Assembly (NCBI GenBank): GCA_016296045.1 | Contig: JAEDKB010000050.1 | Location: forward strand, 1-9,045 | DNA: 9,045 bases | Direction: 5' to 3' | DNA from: Oscillospiraceae bacterium | GTDB taxonomy: Bacteria > Bacillota > Clostridia > Oscillospirales > Oscillospiraceae | Shown: positions 1 through 7,360 of the stretch, piece by piece | How positions within the stretch are numbered: position 1 is the stretch's first letter | Layout of the letters: each line of letters begins with the position of its first letter | Position numbers and translations under genes: made by a program | The notes under the pieces: generated by a model | What the model was told of the DNA's origin: nothing | Seen by the model: the letters and a program-made list of their open reading frames with translations, nothing else | The model's database searches: none

Positions 1-1430
1 GTCAGCAGCATTACAAGGCGGTCAACGCCGAAACCGAGACCGCCTGTGGGCGGCAGACCGTATTCCAAAGCGGTGATATAGTCATAGTCAACCTGTGCAG
101 TGCTGGTTGGATCAAGCTGCTTGCGCTCAGCCACCTGACGCTCAAAGCGTTCCTTCTGATCAATCGGATCATTCAACTCGCTGAATGCATTGCCAAACTC
201 CGTCGCATTGATAAAATATTCGAAACGCTCTGTAAATGCAGGATCAGAGGGCTTGCGCTTTGCAAGCGGGCTGTTCTCAACAGGATAATCATAGATAAAG
301 GTGGGCTGGATCAGCTTTTCTTCGACAAATGCGTCGAAAAACTCTGCAAGAATCGCGCCCTTTGTGGGGATTTCAGGCAAACCGACGCCATGCTCCTTTG
401 CCAGAGCAATCGCCTCTTCGTCGGAGGAAACGGATGCAAAATCAACACCGGAATACTTTTTGACCGCTTCCACCATGGTCATTCGTTCCCAATGGCTCAG
501 GTCAATTTCCTGACCCTGATAATTGATTTGGAGCGTTCCGCAGACCTTCTGCGCAACCGTTTTCATCATATCTTCTACCAAGTCCATCATTCCGTGATAA
601 TCGGTATAGGCCTGGTAAAGCTCAATGCTTGTAAATTCGGGATTATGCTTGGGGTCCATGCCCTCGTTGCGGAAAATTCTGCCGACCTCATAAACGCGAT
701 CCATACCGCCGACCACAAGGCGCTTCAGATAAAGTTCCGTCTCAATTCGAAGCACCATGTCCATATTCAAGGTATTATGATGCGTATAAAACGGCCGCGC
801 AGAAGCACCGATCTCAAACGGGGTCAAAATGGGCGTATCTACCTCAAGGAAGCCCTTGGAATCCAGATAGCTGCGAAGCTCACGCAGGATCATGCTGCGC
901 TTGACAAAGGTGTCCTTTACTTCAGGATTTGCGATCAGATCCACATAGCGCTGGCGGTAGCGGGTCTCCGTATTGGTCAGTCCGTGGAATTTATCCGGCA
1001 GCGGGAGAAGCGCTTTCGACAGCAGCGTCACCTCATGGGCACGAACAGAGATCTCTCCGCGCTGTGTGCGGAAAACATCGCCCTTCACACCGACGATATC
1101 CCCGATGTCAAGCTTACGGCAGTCTTCAAATTCGGCTTCATCCATCTCGTCGAACTTGATATAAAGCTGAATTCGCCCTTCGCTGTCCTGCAAATCGGCA
1201 AAAATCACCTTACCCATGCCGCGTTTGCTCATCAGGCGTCCGGCAACCGCTACGGGTTTGCCTTCCATTTCGTCAAAATGCTCTTTGATGATCGCACTGG
1301 TTGTATCAAAATCAAACTTCATGTGCGTAAAGGGATCCTTTCCCTCCGCACGAAGCTGTGCCAATTTTTCTCTGCGGATTCTCACCTGATCGACCAGCGA
1401 GAGTTCCTCTTGCGGTACATACTTTGCCAT
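1..1430 (-). CDS. lysS: Lysyl-tRNA synthetase, class II (C-terminus cut by window edge)
   Basis: Charges tRNA-Lys with lysine in the cytoplasm using ATP. The visible 476 residues hold an N-terminal OB-fold anticodon-binding domain (about residues 55-135), followed by the class II catalytic core. The core includes the HHNTLNMDM and LYLKRLVVGG blocks, motif 2 around FRNEG...HNPEFT (about 253-267), an SPLAKRK stretch near 387 and motif 3 GLGFGVDRL (about 465-472). The reading frame is still open at base 1. Family members are around 490-505 residues, so only a short C-terminal tail is missing. The ATG at 1430 is preceded by GGAG at 1437-1440. It lies 21 bases after greA and is probably co-transcribed from the greA promoter. 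One oddity is that the usual PGGASARPF lysine-site segment reads FEIGASARPF here, keeping the second Gly. Identification is secure. Confidence 0.97.
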   Translation of the reverse strand, partial: MAKYVPQEELSLVDQVRIRREKLAQLRAEGKDPFTHMKFDFDTTSAIIKEHFDEMEGKPVAVAGRLMSKRGMGKVIFADLQDSEGRIQLYIKFDEMDEAEFEDCRKLDIGDIVGVKGDVFRTQRGEISVRAHEVTLLSKALLPLPDKFHGLTNTETRYRQRYVDLIANPEVKDTFVKRSMILRELRSYLDSKGFLEVDTPILTPFEIGASARPFYTHHNTLNMDMVLRIETELYLKRLVVGGMDRVYEVGRIFRNEGMDPKHNPEFTSIELYQAYTDYHGMMDLVEDMMKTVAQKVCGTLQINYQGQEIDLSHWERMTMVEAVKKYSGVDFASVSSDEEAIALAKEHGVGLPEIPTKGAILAEFFDAFVEEKLIQPTFIYDYPVENSPLAKRKPSDPAFTERFEYFINATEFGNAFSELNDPIDQKERFERQVAERKQLDPTSTAQVDYDYITALEYGLPPTGGLGFGVDRLVMLL

Positions 1431-1451
1431 AATAATCTCCGTTTTCTGTTT

Positions 1452-1931
1452 TTAGCGATTCACATCAAGAATTTCAAACTTTATCGTTCCAACGGGAGCT
1501 TCAACCTCGACAACGTCACCGATATGCTTGCCGAGCATCGCTTTTCCAAAGGGTGAATCATCGGAAATCCGTTTCTGCATGGGATCGGCTTCCTGAGAGC
1601 CGACAATTGCAAAAACATCTGTTTCATCAAATTCTATATCACGAACCTTGACCGTGCAGCCCAGACCGACACGATCCAAAACCTCAGAGTCCGTCGTTTC
1701 GTCAATAACGACCGCATGCGACAGGATGTTTTCAACCTCTGCGATGCGCCCATAGAGCTTTGCCTGTTCATTTTTGGCCTCATCATATTCGCTGTTTTCG
1801 GAAAGGTCACCAAAAGAACGCGCTTCCTTAATCTGCTCGGCAACTTCCTTTTCACGAGTCGTCTTCAGATAATTCAGCTCAGCCTCAAGTTCCTTTAAAC
1901 GGTCTCTGGTCAGTTTGTATTCTTTTGCCAT
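1452..1931 (-). CDS. greA: Transcription elongation factor GreA
   Basis: GreA binds the secondary channel of RNA polymerase and stimulates cleavage of backtracked transcripts, rescuing stalled elongation complexes. At 159 residues it has the usual family length. The N-terminal half (about 1-75) is the antiparallel coiled coil, with the acidic tip GDLSENSEYDEAK at about 41-53. D42 and E45 correspond to the catalytic tip acids. The C-terminal half (about 80-157) is the FKBP-like polymerase-binding domain, with SDDSPFGKAMLGKHIGDVV typical of the family. The ATG at 1931 has GGAGGAA (1938-1944) in front. The gene is first in a greA-lysS unit with a near-perfect promoter at 1967-1995. Confidence 0.98.
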   Translation of the reverse strand: MAKEYKLTRDRLKELEAELNYLKTTREKEVAEQIKEARSFGDLSENSEYDEAKNEQAKLYGRIAEVENILSHAVVIDETTDSEVLDRVGLGCTVKVRDIEFDETDVFAIVGSQEADPMQKRISDDSPFGKAMLGKHIGDVVEVEAPVGTIKFEILDVNR

Positions 1932-1937
1932 GCCAAG

Positions 1938-1944
1938 TTCCTCC
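1938..1944 (-). promoter_or_regulatory. Ribosome binding site of greA
   Basis: GGAGGAA on the minus strand, six bases upstream of the greA ATG. It supports that start. Confidence 0.85.
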
Positions 1945-1966
1945 AGTTTCAGAAATATGCGGAATG

Positions 1967-1995
1967 ATTATAGAGGATGACGACAATTATGTCAA
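1967..1995 (-). promoter_or_regulatory. Sigma-A promoter of greA-lysS
   Basis: On the minus strand TTGACA (1990-1995) and TATAAT (1967-1972) are both exact consensus hexamers separated by 17 bases. The expected transcription start is near 1960, giving a leader of roughly 30 bases before greA. The -35 box begins four bases after the stop codon of the upstream S41 protease gene. No terminator lies between them, so read-through from the upstream operon is likely to add to this promoter's output. Such a strong constitutive signal suits a housekeeping pair. Confidence 0.93.
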
Positions 1996-1999
1996 GCAT

Positions 2000-3211
2000 T
2001 TATTCGGATTTCAGGGCATTTATTGCCGTTTGAAGCTGTTCGTCATCCTTTTTTTCAATTTTTTCGTAGTACAGATTCAAATAGGTTTCGTCATCGACTT
2101 CCACGATGATGTCCGGTGTGACGCCGACATCGGCAAGCGTTACGCCGTTCGGCGTCTGATAGTGTCCGGTGGAGATCGCAATGGCTGATCCGTCGCTGAG
2201 TCGGAAGGTCTGCTGATAATTCGCCTTTCCGCACGTCTGTGTCCCGACAACCACGGCAGCTTCATACTCCTGCAATGCAGCGGCAAAAAACTCTGCGGCA
2301 GAGTAGGAATCGTCATTCACGATCACTGCCATCGGGATATCGATGCAGCTTTCGTCTGAATAGTCGATTTCTTCCTTTCCGTTGTAATCCACCGATCGGA
2401 ATAGCGGTCCTTCCGGCAGCAAATAGTCCAGAAGCTTCACAAGCTCGGATTTCAGTCCGCCGGGGTTAAATCGAAGATCAAATACCAACGCAGCAGCTCC
2501 CTGCGATAACAGATCATCCACCGCTGCAATGGATTCCGACGAAGATCTGGCTTCAAAATTATTGATTTTGATATAGCCGATCCCGTCATCCAGCATTTCA
2601 TATACGACAACATCCGTCTCGATCACGGCGCGGGTGATTGTAACGTCGAACTCCTTGTTGTCCCGAAGGATTGTCAGCGTTACTTCCGTCCCCTCTTCGC
2701 CCCGAACAAGCTCCTTCGTTTCATCCATACTCATTCCGATTGTGCGCTGACCGTCTACGCCGACGATCATGTCACCGATCTGAATTCCGGCTGCTTCCGC
2801 AGGGCCGTTGTGCGTGACCTTTGAAATGGTAACGCCGGGATCCTCCTCATTCGGAAGCTCAATTGTTACACCGATGCCGACATAGGCGTTGTTGTTCTGC
2901 TCTTCATATTCAGCGTAATCCTCCGCACTGATATAGTAGCTCCAACGGTCGCCGGTCGCGGCAACCGCAGCCTGTGCAAGATAGTCGCCAAGCGCCTCTT
3001 CATCATATTCATCTACATAATAATGATTGATGATATTCAGCACTTCTTCCAGCTTTTCCTCATAGGAAGGATCCGTGCTGTCTTCCAAAACCTCTTCCGA
3101 GGCGATTTTGCCGGGAAGAAAATTGCCGAAGCAGCCTGTTGCCGTCATAACAATACAGCCGCACAGCAGTATACAAATCAAAATTTTCAGGCACAAATTC
3201 AGACGTTTCAT
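2000..3211 (-). CDS. ctpA: S41 family C-terminal processing protease, predicted lipoprotein
   Basis: A serine protease of the CtpA/Prc family that would cut envelope proteins outside the cell. The 403-residue product starts with a lipoprotein signal: positive MKRLN, a hydrophobic stretch, then lipobox ATGC with Cys27 as the lipidation site. After a short helical segment (GDRWSYY near 87) comes a PDZ domain (about 110-185). The S41 domain follows, with FDLRFNPGG (about 244-252), SYSAAEF containing the predicted nucleophile Ser304, and CGKANYQ containing Lys329 and Gln333. The Ser-Lys spacing of 25 matches family members. The frame is open 27 codons further upstream, but GGAGTT (3218-3223) and the signal peptide favour the ATG at 3211. 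The gene follows the M23 gene after a 77-base gap holding a strong hairpin. It is last in the regulator-ftsEX-M23 cluster. Substrate unknown, possibly the M23 protein or other wall enzymes. Confidence 0.92.
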   Translation of the reverse strand: MKRLNLCLKILICILLCGCIVMTATGCFGNFLPGKIASEEVLEDSTDPSYEEKLEEVLNIINHYYVDEYDEEALGDYLAQAAVAATGDRWSYYISAEDYAEYEEQNNNAYVGIGVTIELPNEEDPGVTISKVTHNGPAEAAGIQIGDMIVGVDGQRTIGMSMDETKELVRGEEGTEVTLTILRDNKEFDVTITRAVIETDVVVYEMLDDGIGYIKINNFEARSSSESIAAVDDLLSQGAAALVFDLRFNPGGLKSELVKLLDYLLPEGPLFRSVDYNGKEEIDYSDESCIDIPMAVIVNDDSYSAAEFFAAALQEYEAAVVVGTQTCGKANYQQTFRLSDGSAIAISTGHYQTPNGVTLADVGVTPDIIVEVDDETYLNLYYEKIEKKDDEQLQTAINALKSE

Positions 3212-3217
3212 CTTATC

Positions 3218-3223
3218 AACTCC
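3218..3223 (-). promoter_or_regulatory. Ribosome binding site that decides the S41 protease start
   Basis: GGAGTT on the minus strand, six bases before the ATG at 3211. It selects this start over the in-frame ATG at 3292. That upstream ATG overlaps the end of the M23 gene, would translate through the intercistronic hairpin, and would bury the signal peptide. Confidence 0.75.
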
Positions 3224-3255
3224 ATTGCTGTTGAATTTCTGGTATAAATTCATGT

Positions 3256-3282
3256 CCCAGAGCCCGAAAACCGAGCTCTGGG
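3256..3282 (-). other. Strong intercistronic hairpin without a U-tract
   Basis: On the minus strand CCCAGAGC (3275-3282) pairs exactly with GCTCTGGG (3256-3263). Inner T-G, C-G and G-C pairs extend the stem to 11 base pairs around a five-base loop. It lies six bases after the stop of the M23 gene and about 45 bases before the S41 protease start. The bases after it (ACATGAATTTATACC) have no T-run, so it is not a standard intrinsic terminator. On the plus strand it has no T-run either. It may be an RNA processing or stability element that sets different levels of the two proteins, or a weak attenuator. Confidence 0.75.
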
Positions 3283-3288
3283 AGAAAA

Positions 3289-4590
3289 TCACTGTAAAGA
3301 AATGTAATTCATCGGATTGACTGTAGAACCATCATAGTAGATCGTAAAGTGCAGGTGCGGACCGGTAGAATATCCGGTCGAACCGACATAACCGATCACC
3401 TGACCCTGCTCAACATACTCTCCTTCACTCACGACAAAATATGTCATATGTCCATAAAGCGTGGAAAAGCCATCCATATGGTTGATCGTAACGTAATTGC
3501 CGTATGCGTAATGGTACGTTGCCGTAGTCACATAGCCGCTCTTGGAAGCATAAATCGGTGTTCCGGAGCTGCAAGCAAGGTCAACGCCGTTATGCATCGT
3601 ATAGTTTCCGGTAATCGGATGCGTTCTGTAGCCGTACGGACTGGTCAGCACAACGCCGATTCCGGAGGGCAGCGGGAAGATAAAACCTTCCGATGAGCTT
3701 GGAGGCGGTTCATATGCCGGCGTATCGTCACTGTTGTCGCTTGAATTGTCTCCGTCAGAATTGTTCTCTTGATCGGATGGCTGAACCGGATGTGCCGCAG
3801 CCCATTCGGCAAGCAACGCCTGCGTCCGCTCCACTTCCAAAGCCGCAATCTGATTGCTGAGTTCTGCTTCCGCGGCTTCATATTTTTCCGTTTCTTCGAT
3901 CAGGCGCTCACGGTCGGAAATTAAATCCGTAAGCAGTGCATCGGATTCTTCACGCTTCTGCGCAAGCAGCTCCTGCGCTTCGGCAAGTTCTGCCTTTTTC
4001 CCTTCCAGCTCTGCCTTATCTCCGGCAAGAGACTCCTTGGCGGCAATGATTTCGGCGGCAAGCTGCCGCAGCTCGTCCATCATACGCTGATCGGTTTTTG
4101 CGATCTCTTCAATCATTGTGCGGCTGCTGAGCATATCCGAGAAGGATTCTGCTTCCAGCAAAACGTACCAATAATTGATCTCGCCACGCTCCTGCATGGC
4201 GCGCATACGAAGCTTATAGCGTTCAAACATCGCCTGCTGCTCTACTTCCAGCTCATCCAGCTCTGCCTGCTTTTCCGCAATCAACAGGCTGAATTGATGA
4301 ATCTGTTCCGAAACAACTTCAATAGATTGTCTGGTCAGTTCAATTTCTTGATCGACCTGCGCTTTTTCTTCGACAGTGGTCAGCGTTTTATTTGCATTTT
4401 CAGCAATTTCGCTCTCTAATGCTTCGCGCTGCTGCGCGATCTCGTTGGATTTTTCCTCCAACGCATCGATCTCCGCCTGAATCTCAGAGGAAGTTTTTGC
4501 ACTGACGATCATCACGACGATGCCTGCAAGCAGAGAAAACACCAAAAGAGCGGCAAGCGCAGCAATCAATACTCTTCTGAATTTGTACAT
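3289..4590 (-). CDS. Membrane-anchored coiled-coil M23 (LytM) peptidase, EnvC/PcsB-like
   Basis: A 433-residue predicted peptidoglycan hydrolase or hydrolase activator acting outside the membrane. Residues 1-6 are basic and 7-30 hydrophobic (signal anchor, or a signal peptide possibly cleaved after VSA). Residues about 33-262 are long heptad-rich coiled coil, as in PcsB, CwlO and EnvC partners of FtsEX. Residues 268-302 form an Asp/Asn/Ser/Pro-rich linker. The LytM domain (about 303-430) keeps the metal ligands H333, D337 (HNGVD) and H414, plus H381 (YGHM) and H412 (HLHF). It therefore looks catalytically competent, unlike E. coli EnvC, which only activates amidases. The start has a perfect AAAGGAGG. 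It lies 44 bases after ftsX, which strongly suggests it is the hydrolase controlled by FtsEX. The cleaved bond cannot be read from sequence. Confidence 0.93.
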   Translation of the reverse strand: MYKFRRVLIAALAALLVFSLLAGIVVMIVSAKTSSEIQAEIDALEEKSNEIAQQREALESEIAENANKTLTTVEEKAQVDQEIELTRQSIEVVSEQIHQFSLLIAEKQAELDELEVEQQAMFERYKLRMRAMQERGEINYWYVLLEAESFSDMLSSRTMIEEIAKTDQRMMDELRQLAAEIIAAKESLAGDKAELEGKKAELAEAQELLAQKREESDALLTDLISDRERLIEETEKYEAAEAELSNQIAALEVERTQALLAEWAAAHPVQPSDQENNSDGDNSSDNSDDTPAYEPPPSSSEGFIFPLPSGIGVVLTSPYGYRTHPITGNYTMHNGVDLACSSGTPIYASKSGYVTTATYHYAYGNYVTINHMDGFSTLYGHMTYFVVSEGEYVEQGQVIGYVGSTGYSTGPHLHFTIYYDGSTVNPMNYISLQ

Positions 4591-4596
4591 AGTATT

Positions 4597-4604
4597 CCTC
4601 CTTT
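4597..4604 (-). promoter_or_regulatory. Consensus ribosome binding site of the M23 gene
   Basis: AAAGGAGG on the minus strand, six bases before the ATG at 4590. It is clearly stronger than the sites in front of ftsE and ftsX, suggesting that the hydrolase is made in larger amounts than the ABC complex. Confidence 0.85.
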
Positions 4605-4634
4605 ACACGGGATCATCCGCCGGCGGCAGGGTTA

Positions 4635-5516
4635 TCAGACTTTCAGGAATTTACGGATCGACATCAAGCTGCCGAAGATACCGACGAAGAAGCCGGTGAT
4701 AACGCAGACCGCAGCCATCGGCAGCACCACATCCGTAAACGGAATGATCGTAAAGACTTTCAAGCCGGTGCGGATAATTGCCTCACGAATCACTTCGTAA
4801 AGACCCCATTCGATAAAGAATGAAATCAGAGCGCTGAACAGGCCGAGAATAAAGCCCTCAATCAGGAACGGGAAACGAATAAAGCCATTTGTCGCGCCGA
4901 CCATCTTCATAATCGCAATTTCTTCCCTGCGGTCAAGCATCGCAAGCTTGATCGTATTGGAGATAATCAGCAGAGAAACGACCAGAAGCACGGCTGCAAT
5001 CGCAAGGGAAGCAATATACAAAACGGTTCGGATTGTCGCCATGGCGTTGCCGACCTCAATATCTGCATAAACGTCTGCAACACCAACCACATTTTCCAGC
5101 TCTGCTTTGGTTTCTTCGACCTTGCTGTTATCCACCAGCGTAATGACGAACTGGTCACGCATTGACTGTGCGTCGAGGCCCTCAAACAGAGATTCATCGG
5201 AATCGCCGATAAAGTTTTTCAGTGCCTCTTCACGCGGAACAAATTGCGCATTATCAACGTTTTCAAGCATGTTGATATCAGAGCCGACGCTCTTGGATTC
5301 CGCTTCGGTATAGGTCTCATCAACACAGACGACAATACGCATCTGCTTCTGAATATCATCAACCGTCAGATTGAGGTTGTAAGTAATCAGCGCAAAGCTG
5401 TTAATGATAACAAGACAGGCAACCGTAATGCAGATTGCCGCAAAGGACATAAATCCGTGCTTGAACATTGCGCGGACGCCTTCGCCCATCAGATAACCAA
5501 AATTATTATGCTTCAT
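4635..5516 (-). CDS. ftsX: Cell division protein FtsX (ABC transporter-like permease)
   Basis: The membrane half of the FtsEX complex. It transmits ATP hydrolysis by FtsE to an extracellular wall hydrolase. The 293-residue form begins with NFGYLMGEGVRAMFKHGFMSF, a typical FtsX N-terminus. It has a first membrane helix (about 22-46) and a large extracellular domain (about 47-162), the part that binds coiled-coil hydrolases in other species. Three more helices follow (about 163-186, 212-237 and 263-284), with DRREEIAIMKMVGATNGFIR between helices 2 and 3. I chose the ATG at 5516, which overlaps the end of ftsE by 11 bases and implies translational coupling. A GTG at 5543 with AAGG upstream would add nine residues and cannot be excluded. 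The ribosome binding site for the chosen ATG is weak (GGACGGG rather far upstream). Confidence 0.95.
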   Translation of the reverse strand: MKHNNFGYLMGEGVRAMFKHGFMSFAAICITVACLVIINSFALITYNLNLTVDDIQKQMRIVVCVDETYTEAESKSVGSDINMLENVDNAQFVPREEALKNFIGDSDESLFEGLDAQSMRDQFVITLVDNSKVEETKAELENVVGVADVYADIEVGNAMATIRTVLYIASLAIAAVLLVVSLLIISNTIKLAMLDRREEIAIMKMVGATNGFIRFPFLIEGFILGLFSALISFFIEWGLYEVIREAIIRTGLKVFTIIPFTDVVLPMAAVCVITGFFVGIFGSLMSIRKFLKV

Positions 5517-6192
5517 AATTGTAGTACCCGTCCATTCCGTCACTGATTACCTTGCCTTCATCAATGGCAACAACACGCTTTGTAAAGCGGTCAACCAGAC
5601 CCTTCTCATGGGTAACGACCATAACTGTAGTGCCGAGGGCGTTGATCTGCTCAAGCAGGAGCATAATTTCAAAGGAACGTGCCGGATCGAGGTTACCGGT
5701 CGGTTCGTCGGCAATAATCATTGTCGGGTTATTGATGAGTGCACGGGCAATCGCAACACGCTGCTGCTCGCCGCCGGACAATTCGTTCGGCAGACGGCGC
5801 CCCTTATTTTCCAGACCAACAAGCTCCAAAACATAAGGCACACGCTTTTTGATTTCCTTGGTAGATGCACCGATCACTCGCATGGCGAATGCGACGTTTT
5901 CATAGACGGTTTTATTTTCGATCAGGCGGAAATCCTGGAAAATAACGCCCAGAGTACGGCGCATATAAGGAATCGAGGAGCGCTTGATGGATTCAAGCTT
6001 GTAGCCGTTGACAAGGATGGAGCCGGAAGTCGGCTTCAGCTCCGCGGTAAGCAGCTTAATAATTGTGGATTTACCGGAACCGGACTGTCCGACAAGGAAG
6101 ACAAATTCTCCGTCGTCAATATGCATATCCACGCCATTGAGCGCGTGCGTGCCGGTTTCATATGTTTTTGTAACGTTAATTAAGTCAATCAT
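5506..6192 (-). CDS. ftsE: Cell division ATP-binding protein FtsE
   Basis: Cytoplasmic ATPase of the FtsEX complex, which drives FtsX conformational signalling rather than transport. The 228 residues show every ABC signature: Walker A GQSGSGKS (35-42), Q-loop with Gln86 (FQDFRL), signature LSGGEQQR (138-145), Walker B MIIADE (158-163) followed by PTGNLDP, and switch His195 in VVTHE. The segment FQDFRLIENKTVYENVAFAM is characteristic of FtsE rather than of LolD/MacB ATPases. It starts 15 bases after the regulator gene with only a weak GGTG ribosome binding site, so its translation may depend on coupling. Its last 11 bases overlap ftsX. Confidence 0.97.
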   Translation of the reverse strand: MIDLINVTKTYETGTHALNGVDMHIDDGEFVFLVGQSGSGKSTIIKLLTAELKPTSGSILVNGYKLESIKRSSIPYMRRTLGVIFQDFRLIENKTVYENVAFAMRVIGASTKEIKKRVPYVLELVGLENKGRRLPNELSGGEQQRVAIARALINNPTMIIADEPTGNLDPARSFEIMLLLEQINALGTTVMVVTHEKGLVDRFTKRVVAIDEGKVISDGMDGYYNYEA

Positions 6193-6207
6193 TGTAACAC
6201 CATTTTC

Positions 6208-7302
6208 TTATATCATTCGATTTTCGCGGGAAGACAGATATTTTTTGACCATCAATGCAACCTTAAATATAATCGCATCGTCAAACTCGCGAAGATCCAG
6301 GCCGGTCAGTTTCTTAATTTTCTCCAGGCGATACACCAGCGTGTTGCGGTGCACAAACAGCTTTCTCGAAGTCTCGGAAACATTCAGGCTGTTTTCAAAG
6401 AACATATTGATTGTAAACAACGTTTCCTGGTCGAGCGTGTCAATGGAGTTCTTTTTAAAGACCTCGGAAAGAAAAATTTCGCAGAGCGTTGTCGGAAGCT
6501 GATAGATCAAACGACCGATACCGAGATTTTCATAATTGATAACGGTCTTTTCCGTATCAAATACCTTTCCGACCTCAATGGCGACCTGCGCTTCCTTATA
6601 AGAATCGGCAAGCTCACGCAGATGCTCGGAGATCGTGCCGATACCAATCGTTGTACGGGCAAACAGCTCCGCTTTCAGACGTTCCTCAATATTGCAGCCG
6701 ATCTGCGTCAGATCCTCCCCCGTGGTTTCCGGCGAAACCTGGCAGACAACTGCAATGTCTGTTTCATTGACACTGATTACAAACTCCTGCTGATGATCGG
6801 AAAACATGGATTGCAGCAGCTCAACAACCGCAACATCCGCGTGACCGCGCTGCCGAACCAAGAATACCGCTCGCGGCAATTCCGTCTGAAAATGAAGCTC
6901 CTTTGCACGAATATAAATGTCGCCGGGCAGAATGTTGTCAGTAATAATATTCTTAACAAAGGTCGCCCTGTCGTGCTTTTCCTCATAATAGCTTTTTGTG
7001 AAGCTGAGCGAAACCTGCGCCATTCGGCAAAGCGCGACGGATTGCGAATCAGTTCCTTCTACAAAGACGCTGAAACCGAAGGTGGAGTTCCATCCTTTTA
7101 ATGGAAAAAATAATTTTCCATCATATGTAGTAACATTTTCGGGATTGGAAGCGATAAGCGACGCACACTCAGGCCAGCGCTCACCGATCAACGCGGTGTT
7201 CGCACAGGATACAACGCAGCCCTCGGCATCCATCACACCGATGGTTGTCTGAGAAGCCTCAGAGAGCTGATCGACAACGTTCTGAAAAATTCGACTTGAC
7301 AT
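6208..7302 (-). CDS. PucR/CdaR-family transcriptional regulator
   Basis: A 364-residue DNA-binding regulator. The C-terminus (about 296-352) is the PucR-type helix-turn-helix: NVSETSRKLFVHRNTLVYRL followed by an EKIKKLTGLDLREFDDAIIF segment. The middle (about 144-260) resembles the degenerate GGDEF-like domain of CdaR proteins. The N-terminus (about 1-110, with IGVMDAEGCVVS and FGFSVFVEG) looks like a small sensor domain, perhaps related to the sugar-diacid recognition domain, but its ligand is unknown. The ATG at 7302 has AAGGAGGT upstream. A longer open frame to 7389 is rejected because it runs back through the promoter at 7361-7389. The gene lies just before ftsE on the same strand, so it is probably the first gene of the ftsEX operon. 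It may act on its own promoter or on targets elsewhere. Family certain, function not. Confidence 0.92.
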   Translation of the reverse strand: MSSRIFQNVVDQLSEASQTTIGVMDAEGCVVSCANTALIGERWPECASLIASNPENVTTYDGKLFFPLKGWNSTFGFSVFVEGTDSQSVALCRMAQVSLSFTKSYYEEKHDRATFVKNIITDNILPGDIYIRAKELHFQTELPRAVFLVRQRGHADVAVVELLQSMFSDHQQEFVISVNETDIAVVCQVSPETTGEDLTQIGCNIEERLKAELFARTTIGIGTISEHLRELADSYKEAQVAIEVGKVFDTEKTVINYENLGIGRLIYQLPTTLCEIFLSEVFKKNSIDTLDQETLFTINMFFENSLNVSETSRKLFVHRNTLVYRLEKIKKLTGLDLREFDDAIIFKVALMVKKYLSSRENRMI

Positions 7303-7308
7303 AAGCCG

Positions 7309-7316
7309 ACCTCCTT
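7309..7316 (-). promoter_or_regulatory. Ribosome binding site that decides the regulator start
   Basis: AAGGAGGT on the minus strand, six bases before the ATG at 7302. It is an almost full match to the anti-Shine-Dalgarno sequence and fixes the start. Confidence 0.88.
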
Positions 7317-7360
7317 CATCTTTCGGGAAAATGACCATACTCGTCAAAATTCTTGTTAGT

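Noticed and set aside
1431..1451. T-box or other tRNA-sensing leader before lysS
   Set aside because: Only 21 bases separate greA and lysS, which is far too short for a T-box.
390..1556. Long plus-strand open frame of 388 codons
   Set aside because: It is antisense to lysS and the end of greA, which have clear family motifs. It has no ribosome binding site and its product has no recognisable domain pattern.
3212..3292. Upstream start for the S41 protease (27 extra residues)
   Set aside because: It would pass through the intercistronic hairpin and bury the lipoprotein signal. It lacks the well-spaced GGAGTT of the chosen start.
4618..4627. CCGCCGGCGG palindrome between ftsX and the M23 gene
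   Set aside because: It is a perfect 10-base palindrome, but too short to leave a usable loop and stem, and it has no T-run. It is likely chance in a GC-rich patch.
5608..6183. Plus-strand open frame of 191 codons opposite ftsE
   Set aside because: It is a shadow of the ABC ATPase gene, with no own motif or ribosome binding site.
6349..7101. Plus-strand open frame of 250 codons
   Set aside because: It lies wholly antisense to the PucR-type regulator, whose helix-turn-helix is unmistakable. Its composition looks like a shadow frame.
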